In this document: one piece after another, positions 19,293 through 27,050 of the stretch
Numbering within the stretch: the first letter of the stretch is position 1
How the letters are laid out: every line of letters begins with the position of its first letter
Assembly (NCBI RefSeq): GCF_028747205.1
Contig: NZ_CP112880.1
Location: 2,108,001 to 2,172,000 of the forward strand
DNA length: 64,000 nt
Direction of reading: 5' to 3'
Source of the DNA: Streptomyces sp. CA-278952
Lineage (GTDB): Bacteria > Actinomycetota > Actinomycetes > Streptomycetales > Streptomycetaceae
Notes under the pieces: model-generated
What the model was told of the DNA's origin: nothing
Seen by the model: only the letters and a program-made list of their open reading frames with translations
Databases searched by the model: none
Translations under genes and position numbers: made by a program

Positions 19293-20360
19293 ATGAAGGC
19301 TCTAGTTCTGTCCGGGGGTTCGGGCACGCGCCTGCGGCCCTTCACGCACACGACCCCCAAGCAACTGGTGCCGGTGGCCAACAAGCCGGTCCTGTACTAC
19401 GTCCTCGAGGACATCGCCCGCGCCGGAATCACGGAGGTCGGGATCGTCGTCGGGGAGACCGCCGACGAGATCCGCAAGGCCGTCGGCGACGGTGAGAGGT
19501 TCGGCCTCCGGGTGACCTACCTGCCGCAGGAGAAGCCGCTGGGGCTCGCGCACGCCGTCCTGATCGCCCGCGACTACCTGGGCGACGAGGACTTCGTGAT
19601 GTATCTCGGCGACAACTTCGTGGTCGGGGGAATCGCGGATCTCGTCGGCAGGTTCCGCCACCAGCGTCCCGATGTCCAGATCATGCTCACCCGGGTCTCC
19701 GACCCGTCGTGCTTCGGGGTGGCCGAGATCGGCCCCGACGGCCGCGTCATCTCGTTGCAGGAGAAACCACAGTTCCCCCGCAGCGACATGGCTGTGGTCG
19801 GGATCTACTTCTTCACGCCGGTCGTTCACAAGGCCGTCCGCGCCATCAGCCCGTCCGCGCGCGGTGAGTTGGAGATCACGGATGCACTCCAGTGGCTGCT
19901 GGAAGGCCCGTACGACGTGCGGTCCACCACCATCTCCGGCTACTGGAAGGACACCGGGAACCCCGCCGACATGCTGGAGATGAACCGTCTGGTACTGGAC
20001 GGGATGGAGCAGGGCACGGAGGGTGATACCGACGCGTCGAGCGAACTGGTCGGCCGGGTCCGGATCGAGGCGGGCGCCCGGATCCGGGAGTCGCGGATCG
20101 TCGGTCCCGTCGTGATAGGAACCGGAACGCTGGTGCAGAATTCCTACGTCGGGCCGTACACCTCGATCGCCGAGAACTGCCGGATCGTGGACAGCGAGAT
20201 CGAGTTCTCCATCGTGCTGGGCAACTCCCGGCTCTCCGGCACCCGCCGGGTCCAGCGGTCGCTGATCGGGCGGAACGTGACCGTCACACCAGCTCCCCGG
20301 GTGCCCGCGTGCGCCCGTCTCATCCTCGGCGACGACAGCAGGGTGGAGTTCACGTCATGA
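19293..20360 (+). CDS. dnmL: glucose-1-phosphate thymidylyltransferase
   Basis: The 355-residue protein has the nucleotidyltransferase signature LSGGSGTRLRPFTHTTPKQLVPVANKPVLYY at its N-terminus, given here as the family start, and a left-handed beta-helix C-terminal part (long RmlA/StrD form). It makes dTDP-glucose, the first step of deoxysugar formation. The stop overlaps the dnmM start by ATGA. In Streptomyces peucetius the counterpart dnmL precedes dnmM in the same way. The ATG at MKALVLSGG is the family-typical start. Confidence 0.93.
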   Translation: MKALVLSGGSGTRLRPFTHTTPKQLVPVANKPVLYYVLEDIARAGITEVGIVVGETADEIRKAVGDGERFGLRVTYLPQEKPLGLAHAVLIARDYLGDEDFVMYLGDNFVVGGIADLVGRFRHQRPDVQIMLTRVSDPSCFGVAEIGPDGRVISLQEKPQFPRSDMAVVGIYFFTPVVHKAVRAISPSARGELEITDALQWLLEGPYDVRSTTISGYWKDTGNPADMLEMNRLVLDGMEQGTEGDTDASSELVGRVRIEAGARIRESRIVGPVVIGTGTLVQNSYVGPYTSIAENCRIVDSEIEFSIVLGNSRLSGTRRVQRSLIGRNVTVTPAPRVPACARLILGDDSRVEFTS

Positions 20361-21370
20361 CGACCAACGTCCTGGTGACCGGCGGTGCCGGCTTCATCGG
20401 CTCGCACTACGTCCGCACCCTGCTGGGCCCGTACGGTGACCCCTCGGTGACGGTCACCGTACTGGACAACCTGACCTACGCGGCGAATCCGGCCAACCTC
20501 GCTCCGCTGCACGGGAACAACCGGTTCTCCTTCGTGCGGGGCGACATCTGTGATGCCCCGCTCGTCGAGGAACTGATGGCCGGCCACGACCAGGTCGTAC
20601 ACTTCGCGGCCGAGTCCCACGTCGACCGTTCGGTACTCGGGGCCGCGGCGTTCGTGCGGACCAATGTCGTGGGGACCCAGACGCTGCTCGAAGCGGCTCT
20701 GCGACACGCTCCGAGGATGTTCGTCCACATCTCCACGGACGAGGTGTACGGCTCCGTCGAAATCGGAGCCAGCAGAGAGAGTGACCCCTTGCGGCCCAGT
20801 TCTCCGTACGCCGCCACCAAGGCGTCGAGCGACCTGCTGGCCCTGTCGTACCACCACACACACGGACTGGACGTCCGCATCACTCGATGCTCGAACAACT
20901 ACGGCACCCACCAGCACCCGGAGAAGGTCATTCCGCGGTTCGTGACGACTTTGCTGAACGGCGGTCGGGTGCCGCTCTACGGTGACGGCGGCAACCGGCG
21001 GAACTGGCTGCACGTCGAGGACCACGTCGATGCGGTGGAGCTGGTCAGGAACGGCGGCTCGGCGGGCGAGATCTACAACGTCGGCGGTGGAACGGAGCTG
21101 CCCAACAAGGAACTCGCCGCCATCCTGGTCGATGCCCTCGGTCTCGGTCCCGACGCCGTGGAGTTCGTCGCGGACCGAAAGGGGCACGACCGGCGGTATG
21201 CCGTCGACCACGAGAAGATCTCCGGACAGCTCGGCTACCGCCCGCGCCGGGACTTCTCCAGCTCACTCGCCCGGACCGTCGACTGGTACCGGGAGAACCG
21301 CGACTGGTGGGAGTACTCTGCCGCCTCCGGGCTCGCCCGCCCGGGGCGTCAGATCCACCCGGCCACGTAG
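20357..21370 (+). CDS. dnmM: dTDP-glucose 4,6-dehydratase
   Basis: The 337-residue extended SDR has the NAD motif GGAGFIGSHY, HISTDEVYGS with the catalytic Thr-Asp-Glu, and the YAATKASSD Tyr-Lys pair. It converts dTDP-glucose to dTDP-4-keto-6-deoxyglucose. Its start is coupled to dnmL by ATGA and its end overlaps the convergent dnrN by 22 bp. I recall that the S. peucetius dnmM is interrupted by a frameshift; here the frame is uninterrupted and all motifs are intact, so the cluster may supply its own enzyme. Confidence 0.93.
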   Translation: MTTNVLVTGGAGFIGSHYVRTLLGPYGDPSVTVTVLDNLTYAANPANLAPLHGNNRFSFVRGDICDAPLVEELMAGHDQVVHFAAESHVDRSVLGAAAFVRTNVVGTQTLLEAALRHAPRMFVHISTDEVYGSVEIGASRESDPLRPSSPYAATKASSDLLALSYHHTHGLDVRITRCSNNYGTHQHPEKVIPRFVTTLLNGGRVPLYGDGGNRRNWLHVEDHVDAVELVRNGGSAGEIYNVGGGTELPNKELAAILVDALGLGPDAVEFVADRKGHDRRYAVDHEKISGQLGYRPRRDFSSSLARTVDWYRENRDWWEYSAASGLARPGRQIHPAT

Positions 21371-21948
21371 GCGATCCGGACCGCATCGATCCTGTTGCGT
21401 GCGTCCACCTTGCGCACGACCGTCGCCAGGTAGTTGCGGACGGTTCCGGGACTGAGCGAGAGCTTGAGTGCGATCTCCTCTGTGCCGTCCCCTCCGGCGG
21501 TGAGTCGCAGGACGTCCAGCTCGCGGTCCGTGAGCGGGCAGCCACCGTTCCCCCAGGCGGCGAGGGTCATGTCGGGGTCGAATACGCGACGCCCCTCGTA
21601 CACGTCCTTTATGCCTGCGCACAGGTGGGCGGGGGAAGAGCTCTTCAGTACCAAGCCACCCAGGCCTGACGCCACGGACTCTCGCACCGTGCGGAGTCGG
21701 GCGGAGCCTGCGAGGAGCAGCGTCCGGCAATCCGGGAGGTGCTCCTGAATAGCCACGGCGGCGAGAAGGCTTTCATGGTTTTGTACATCGATGACGGCCA
21801 CATCGGGGCTGAACTCCAACACGGTCTGGACCAGATCTCTACCGGTGTCGATGGCAGCGACAACCTTGATGCCCGATTCACGTTCCAGAAGTGCGACCAA
21901 ACCGTCGCGGACCATTTTCAAACCGTCGGCCAGAACCACTCGTATCAC
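21349..21948 (-). CDS. dnrN: LuxR-type response regulator DnrN
   Basis: The 199-residue protein has an N-terminal receiver-like domain, with the candidate phosphoacceptor Asp54 in DVAVIDVQNH, and a C-terminal LuxR HTH (LTDRELDVLRLTAGG through SLSPGTVRNYLATVVRKV). In S. peucetius DnrN activates dnrI, and mutation of its receiver Asp only partly reduces activity. The GTG start was chosen because a GGGGA site lies seven bases upstream; a GTG five codons earlier is possible. It is divergent from dnrO across a 308-bp region and its 3' end overlaps dnmM. Confidence 0.9.
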   Translation of the reverse strand: MIRVVLADGLKMVRDGLVALLERESGIKVVAAIDTGRDLVQTVLEFSPDVAVIDVQNHESLLAAVAIQEHLPDCRTLLLAGSARLRTVRESVASGLGGLVLKSSSPAHLCAGIKDVYEGRRVFDPDMTLAAWGNGGCPLTDRELDVLRLTAGGDGTEEIALKLSLSPGTVRNYLATVVRKVDARNRIDAVRIAYVAGWI

Positions 21949-22210
21949 CGCACATTCCCCCACAAATGGTCGCGGATGGCACTCGCTTGCGCTTGCCTAC
22001 TACCCTTGGTTCAAAATTGCACTTCTGGACCGAAGTCCCCCCGCGATCGGTGGGACACGAAAAACACGAGCCCCCCGGCATCGCGCCTTTACATCCACTT
22101 TGCCAGAAAACCTTAAATGCAGACCCTCATGCGACTATAAGAGGCGATTGCCTTTGTGGCTACAGCCGTCCGCGAATGGCTGGATACCGAGGTCACCCCC
22201 CACCGTCTCG

Positions 22211-22241
22211 CGTATTGCGGCCGCTAGGTGGCCGCAATACG
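22211..22241. promoter_or_regulatory. 12-bp inverted repeat in dnrN-dnrO control region
   Basis: A perfect inverted repeat with arms CGTATTGCGGCC and GGCCGCAATACG around a 7-bp centre lies 15 bp before the dnrO start codon. The size and placement fit a repressor operator that blocks dnrO transcription or translation initiation. DnrO is known to bind the dnrN-dnrO intergenic region in S. peucetius; assigning this exact repeat to DnrO is inference. Confidence 0.6.
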
Positions 22242-22256
22242 TGTCATCCTGTCGGC

Positions 22257-23282
22257 ATGGCCGAGACACCGTCCCGCATGCTCCGTCTGCTGTCCCTTCT
22301 GCAGAACTGCCGGGACTGGCCGGGAGGGAAGCTGGCAGAACGGCTCGACGTCAGTCCGCGCACGCTGCGCCGCGACATCGAGCGGCTGCGAGACCTCGGC
22401 TATCCGGTGAACGCCATTCCGGGGGTGGGCGGGGGCTACCGGCTGGAGGCGGGCGCCGACCTGCCGCCGCTCCTGCTCGACGACGACGAGGCCGTCGCCA
22501 TCGCGGTGGGCCTGCGGACCGCGGCGGGTGGCAGTGTCGCGGACATCGAGGAAACCTCGATCCGGGCCCTTGCCAAACTCGAACAGGTACTGCCGAAACG
22601 ACTCCGCAGCAGGGTCAACGCCCTGCAGATGTACACCGTTCCCATGTTCGGAGTGGGCCCGACCGCGAACCCCGGCTACCTCGCATCGGTGGCCCAGGCC
22701 TGCCGTGACCGGCAACGGCTCCGGTTCACCTACCGCAAGCGGGACGGAGAAACCCGCAGCCGCCTGGTGGAGCCGTACCGCCTGGTCCATGTGAACCGTA
22801 AGTGGTATCTGCTCTCCTGGGACACCGAACGCGAGGACTGGCGCACCTTCCGTATGGACCGGATGGACGCGCCGCTCATCACGGGTGTCCGCTTCCAGCA
22901 GCGCGAACTGCCGGCCGAGGACGCCGCGGCATACGTGGCACAGTCCATCACTTCCTCGCTGGCCAACCACCGTGCGCTGGTAACCCTGTACGCACCCTTC
23001 GAGGTCGTGGCAGAGCGGATTCGCCCGCGCGACGGAATCCTCACCGTGCTCGACGAGCGGACGTGCCAACTGCGCACGGCCGCCGACACTCTCGAGTGGC
23101 TCGCACTCACCATCGGCATGTTCGGCATCGACTTCGAAGTACACGAACCGCCGGAACTGGTGGCCTACGTCCGTGAGCTGTCGGACCGGCTGGCTCGCGC
23201 GGCGACGCCGCGCGAGCCCCGGTCACCCAGCCCCGGAGCCTCCCCAACCGTCATTCCCGCCGGCGGGCCAGCAACCGGCTGA
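22257..23282 (+). CDS. dnrO: HTH_11-WYL domain regulator, DnrO counterpart
   Basis: The 341-residue protein begins with a BirA-like HTH_11 domain (SRMLRLLSLLQNCRDWPGG through SPRTLRRDIERLRDLGYPV) and continues into a WYL domain containing RQRLRFTYRKRDGET and RLVHVNRKWYLLSWD. A C-terminal WCX-like region follows. This is the PafC/YafY class of ligand-sensing regulators. Its position, divergent from dnrN and next to dnrF, and its length match dnrO, whose published comparison to BirA and TcmR fits an HTH_11 start. The 3' end overlaps the convergent dnrF by 32 bp. Autoregulation through the adjoining palindrome is likely. Confidence 0.78.
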   Translation: MAETPSRMLRLLSLLQNCRDWPGGKLAERLDVSPRTLRRDIERLRDLGYPVNAIPGVGGGYRLEAGADLPPLLLDDDEAVAIAVGLRTAAGGSVADIEETSIRALAKLEQVLPKRLRSRVNALQMYTVPMFGVGPTANPGYLASVAQACRDRQRLRFTYRKRDGETRSRLVEPYRLVHVNRKWYLLSWDTEREDWRTFRMDRMDAPLITGVRFQQRELPAEDAAAYVAQSITSSLANHRALVTLYAPFEVVAERIRPRDGILTVLDERTCQLRTAADTLEWLALTIGMFGIDFEVHEPPELVAYVRELSDRLARAATPREPRSPSPGASPTVIPAGGPATG

Positions 23283-24870
23283 ACAATGCGTCGAGCCGGT
23301 CCCGGGCATCGGGCCCAGCCTCCCCGGCCGTCCGCCAGGCAACAACGCCGTCCGGCCTGATCAGGCTGGCACCCGCTCGTCCGATACCGTACGAGCGCGC
23401 CAACTCACCGGATGCGTCCGTGAGTTCCTGGCCCGTTCGGTGCACCGCGAGCCGAAAGCCCGCGCGCTGGGCGGCAAGGTCCGCCTGCACCGCCCACTCG
23501 CCGCCCGCCGACGCCGCGAGGAGCACCCAGCCGTCGCCGAGGAGCTCCACGGTGGAGCGCCGCACGCCGTCCTGTTCGATCCAGACGTGCGGCGCCCGGA
23601 AGCCGGCGCGGCCGGACGGCGAGCGCGGGTCCTCGGTGGGTGCGGGGTCGTCGTCCTCGATGGCTACCGCGTCCGACCGGTAGCGGAATCCCAGGAGCAC
23701 TTCGGCCGTGCCGCGTTCCTCGGGGACGCTGCCCAGCAGGTGGGGCGCCATCCGCTGGGCGTAGACGGCGAGTGATTCGTCCACGACGAGGTGGGCCACG
23801 ATGGACCGTTCCGCCTCGTAGCTGTCGAGGAGTCCCTCGCCGGCCTCGCCCCGCAGTACGGCAGCCAGCTTCCAGGCCACGTCGTAGCCGTCGCCGATGG
23901 CGGTGTTGCCCCCCATGCCCCCGGTCGGCGGGGTGACCTTGGCCGCGTCGCCCACCAGCAGGATCCGGCCGTCACGCCAGCGGTCGGCGATGCTCGCGGC
24001 CATCTCCCAAGCCTGAATGTCCAGGATGTCGGGGACGAGCCCGGGTGCGTCCACGGCCGCCCGGATCAGCTCGGCGCACCGCTCCGGCGTGTAGTCCTGG
24101 ACCGTTTCGCCGCGTTCGAGGTCGTACCGGACATAGAAGGTGTGCCGGTTCGGGCGGTCAGTGGGACCGAACGTGCCCGTGAAGTCCCGGTGTTGCAGGT
24201 AGTACCAGCCCGTCGAACCGGGCGGGACGACTGCTGTGAGGTCGGCCTCGAAGATGACACCCATGAAGTGGGCGAGGACACCCTGGCCGTGCCGGGTGAT
24301 GCCGAGGCGTTCGCGGACCTCGCTGCGGGGCCCGTCGGCGGCGACCAGGTAGCGGGCTCGTACGGTCTGCTCCTCCCCGGTCACCACGTCGCGCAGGAAG
24401 GCGGTGACATGCGCGTCGTCCTGCTCGAACCCGGAGAGTTCGGTGGCGAACCGTACCTCCGCACCGTGCTTGACCGCGTGGGCCAGCAGGACGGGCTCGA
24501 CCCGGTCCTGGGGAGCGAGCGCCCAGGGCATGGGGGTACACCGCTCGGTGGCGCTGACGAGCTCCTCGAAACTCTCGGCGAAGCTGTGCAGCACCGGCCC
24601 GCCCACCCGTTCCACCACCTTGATGGTGAAGTCGCCCTGGGCGCCGCGGATGTCGTCCGCGGCCAGAATCTCGTCGGCGACCCCGCCGAAGCGGAACAGT
24701 TCCATGGTGCGCGGGTTCTGCCCCGCCGCCTTCGGCAGCAGGGAGGTGGCCGCGTGCCTCTCCACCAGCAGGACCCGGACACCGCGTCGGGCGAGAAACA
24801 TCGCGGTGGACAGGCCTCCGAGGGCCCCTCCGACCACGAGTACGTCCCACTGCACATTCGACTGACCCAC
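23251..24870 (-). CDS. dnrF: FAD-dependent aklavinone 11-hydroxylase
   Basis: The 539-residue aromatic hydroxylase has the N-terminal FAD motif VVGGALGGLSTAMFLARRG, the mid-protein YLVAADGPRSEVRERLGI (DG motif), and ILLVGDAAKVTPPTGGMGGN (GD motif). A thioredoxin-like C-terminal domain completes the RdmE/PgaE-type layout. It adds the C-11 hydroxyl to aklavinone giving epsilon-rhodomycinone. It lies between dnrO and drrA as in S. peucetius. Direct heptamer repeats in the upstream region suggest activation by DnrI. Confidence 0.9.
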   Translation of the reverse strand: MGQSNVQWDVLVVGGALGGLSTAMFLARRGVRVLLVERHAATSLLPKAAGQNPRTMELFRFGGVADEILAADDIRGAQGDFTIKVVERVGGPVLHSFAESFEELVSATERCTPMPWALAPQDRVEPVLLAHAVKHGAEVRFATELSGFEQDDAHVTAFLRDVVTGEEQTVRARYLVAADGPRSEVRERLGITRHGQGVLAHFMGVIFEADLTAVVPPGSTGWYYLQHRDFTGTFGPTDRPNRHTFYVRYDLERGETVQDYTPERCAELIRAAVDAPGLVPDILDIQAWEMAASIADRWRDGRILLVGDAAKVTPPTGGMGGNTAIGDGYDVAWKLAAVLRGEAGEGLLDSYEAERSIVAHLVVDESLAVYAQRMAPHLLGSVPEERGTAEVLLGFRYRSDAVAIEDDDPAPTEDPRSPSGRAGFRAPHVWIEQDGVRRSTVELLGDGWVLLAASAGGEWAVQADLAAQRAGFRLAVHRTGQELTDASGELARSYGIGRAGASLIRPDGVVAWRTAGEAGPDARDRLDALFSRLLARRRE

Positions 24871-24927
24871 CTCGTGCCTCCCTGGCTCCGCGGCCGTTGC
24901 CGACCACGGAGCCAGCCTGCGGGGGGC

Positions 24928-24970
24928 CGCTTGAGACCGTCACGAAGGCTGCTGGAACACCTGGTGAAAG
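24928..24970. promoter_or_regulatory. DnrI-type heptamer arrays between dnrF and drrA
   Basis: On the plus strand four heptamers with GA at positions 3-4 occur exactly every 11 bp: TTGAGAC, ACGAAGG, TGGAACA and GTGAAAG. On the minus strand TCGTGAC and TCAAGCG are also 11 bp apart, facing dnrF. One-turn spacing of T-C-G-A-like heptamers is the established SARP recognition pattern. The arrays lie between the divergent dnrF and drrA starts, so both operons are probably DnrI targets. Confidence 0.6.
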
Positions 24971-25103
24971 CGATCGTTCCGGCAGGTCAATTGCGGCCAT
25001 TAAGTGTCCGCGTTGGGGGCTATGGTGCCGAGGTGAAAGCGAATGACCAAGAACTCTTAACATGCCCACTTCGCCCACTTCCTGCGAGTACGGAGGGCAC
25101 CCT

Positions 25104-26096
25104 GTGACCACGCAGCCGACCTGGGCCATCGAAACATCCGGCCTCATCAAGGCCTTCAACGGGGTCAAAGCGGTGGACGGACTCGACGTACGGGTACCCG
25201 CCGGCGTCGTCTACGGGATTCTGGGGCCGAACGGCTCCGGGAAGTCGACCACCGTCCGCATGCTGGCCACGCTGCTGCGTCCCGACGGCGGCACCGCTCG
25301 GGTCTTCGGCCACGATGTGACGCGCGATCCCGACGCGGTCCGCCGCCTGATCAGTGTCACCGGACAGTACGCCTCCGTGGACGAGGGGCTGACCGGCCTG
25401 GAGAACCTTGTTCTCATGGGCCGGCTGCAGGGCTACTCCTGGGCCCGGGCCCGGGCACGGGCCGTCGAGCTGGTCGAGACGTTCGGACTCGGTGACGCCC
25501 GTGACCGGCTGCTGAAGACCTACTCCGGCGGCATGCGACGCAGGCTGGACATCGCCGCCAGCATCGTCGTCACCCCGGACCTGCTGTTCCTGGACGAGCC
25601 GACCACGGGCCTCGACCCCCGCAGCCGCAACCAGGTCTGGGACATCGTGCGGGCCCTGGTCGTCGCAGGCACCACGGTGCTGCTGACAACGCAGTACCTC
25701 GACGAGGCGGACCACCTCGCCGACCGGATCGCGGTCATAGACCACGGCCGGGTGATCGCGGAGGGCACCACCGGGGAGCTGAAGTCCTCGCTGGGCTCGG
25801 ACGTCCTGCGGCTGCGGCTGCACGATGCCGCCGGGCGCGCCGAGGCGGAACGGGTCCTGAGCAAGGAACTGGGTGTCATGGTCGACCTCGGCTCCGACCC
25901 GACGACGCTGACCGCCCGCGTCTCCGACTCACGCGAGGTCATGCGCGCTCTGGCCGCGCTGTCCCGCACCGCGGTGGAGGTACGCGACTTCTCCCTCGGC
26001 CAGTCCAGCCTCGACGAGGTGTTCATGGCCCTGACCGGTCACACGACCGAATCCCAGAGCAACGGTGAAGCGTCGCAGGAGGAGAGGGCCGCATGA
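25104..26096 (+). CDS. drrA: daunorubicin export ABC transporter ATPase
   Basis: The 330-residue ATPase has Walker [10 protein letters not shown] (residues 41-49), the DrrA-family Q-loop region [15 protein letters not shown], signature [10 protein letters not shown] and Walker [14 protein letters not shown]. The C-terminal DrrA-type domain ends around [10 protein letters not shown]. With DrrB it exports the anthracycline and gives self-resistance. The GTG start follows a CGGAGGG site with seven-base spacing and gives exactly the length I recall for DrrA. It is coupled to drrB by an ATGA overlap. Confidence 0.95.
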   Translation: MTTQPTWAIETSGLIKAFNGVKAVDGLDVRVPAGVVYGILGPNGSGKSTTVRMLATLLRPDGGTARVFGHDVTRDPDAVRRLISVTGQYASVDEGLTGLENLVLMGRLQGYSWARARARAVELVETFGLGDARDRLLKTYSGGMRRRLDIAASIVVTPDLLFLDEPTTGLDPRSRNQVWDIVRALVVAGTTVLLTTQYLDEADHLADRIAVIDHGRVIAEGTTGELKSSLGSDVLRLRLHDAAGRAEAERVLSKELGVMVDLGSDPTTLTARVSDSREVMRALAALSRTAVEVRDFSLGQSSLDEVFMALTGHTTESQSNGEASQEERAA

Positions 26097-26944
26097 CCAC
26101 GGAGCAACAGACCCTGACCACGTCCGCCACCAGTGAGGACCGGCTGCGGACCGCGCTGTCCGCGGGAGAGAGGCCGCCCCGCATCTCGGCGGTCTCCGCG
26201 ACCATGACGCATCTGTGGCGCGCTCTGATGGCGTTCAAGCACTTCCCCGTGCAGCTGATCGACATCGTGCTGATGCCGCTGATCTTCCTGCTGATGTTCA
26301 CCTACCTGTTCGGAGGCGCGTTCGCCGATTCCACGGAGGAATACCTGCAGTTCTATCTGCCCGGTGTGGCCGTGCAGGCGGTCGTCATGATGACCGTGTA
26401 CACCGGTACGTCGTTGAACACGGACATCCACAAGGGCGTCTTCGACCGGTTCAGGACGCTCCCCTTCTGGCAGCCCGCGACGCTGGCGGGAAACCTCCTC
26501 GGGGACGTGCTGCGCTACGCCATCGCCCTGGCGACCACGGTGGGCGTCGGGCTGCTCCTCGGGTTCCGGGCGGACGGCGGATTCCTGGGTGTCCTGCTGG
26601 CGGCACTGGTGCTCATCGTGTTCGGGTTCAGCGTGAGCTGGATCTTCGCGGCCCTGGGCGTGGTGGCGAGCGAGCCGGAGCGGGTCTCGGGTACGAGCAT
26701 GATCGTGATGTATCCGCTCCTGTTCATGAGCAACATCTTCGTCATGCCGGAGACCATGCCGGGCTGGATGCAGAACGTGGTCGACGCCAATCCGATGAGC
26801 CACGCGGCCACTGCCTCCCGCGCGCTCATGCACGGCACCGCCGACTTCTGGGACGTGGGCCTGGTCCTCATCATCTCGGCGGGCCTGGTGGCGGTGTTCG
26901 CTCCGCTGACCATGCGGCTGTACCGGAACAAGAACGCTCACTGA
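26093..26944 (+). CDS. drrB: daunorubicin export ABC transporter permease
   Basis: The 283-residue ABC-2 permease has a hydrophilic N-terminus of about 50 residues, then six membrane segments including [19 protein letters not shown] and a late [19 protein letters not shown] loop. The length equals the DrrB I recall. It forms the membrane channel for DrrA-driven drug efflux. No terminator is obvious before the flavin oxidase gene 106 bp downstream, so read-through is possible. Confidence 0.95.
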   Translation: MTTEQQTLTTSATSEDRLRTALSAGERPPRISAVSATMTHLWRALMAFKHFPVQLIDIVLMPLIFLLMFTYLFGGAFADSTEEYLQFYLPGVAVQAVVMMTVYTGTSLNTDIHKGVFDRFRTLPFWQPATLAGNLLGDVLRYAIALATTVGVGLLLGFRADGGFLGVLLAALVLIVFGFSVSWIFAALGVVASEPERVSGTSMIVMYPLLFMSNIFVMPETMPGWMQNVVDANPMSHAATASRALMHGTADFWDVGLVLIISAGLVAVFAPLTMRLYRNKNAH

Positions 26945-27050
26945 GCCGCCGGAGTGGCGCTCGTGCCCCCCTGGAGCACCATTGAGAGGGCACGGGCGGC
27001 ATGCCTAACGTCCTGGGACAGCTTCCGCACATCCCGAAGGGGCGGCACCC

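Noticed and set aside
21891..22256. Longer N-terminal version of the DnrO-like protein
   Set aside because: The extra 122 codons overlap dnrN and the palindrome and are unlike any WYL protein; the ATG before the HTH fits the family.
22257..23282. Idea that dnrO has been lost and replaced by an unrelated WYL regulator
   Set aside because: Position, divergence from dnrN, length and the BirA-like HTH all fit the published description of DnrO, so orthology is the simpler view; kept as a point to check.
26945..27050. DnrI heptamers in front of the flavin oxidase gene
   Set aside because: CCGGAGT and TGGAGCA are 22 bp apart but the middle unit and the next one are out of register, so the match is no better than chance.
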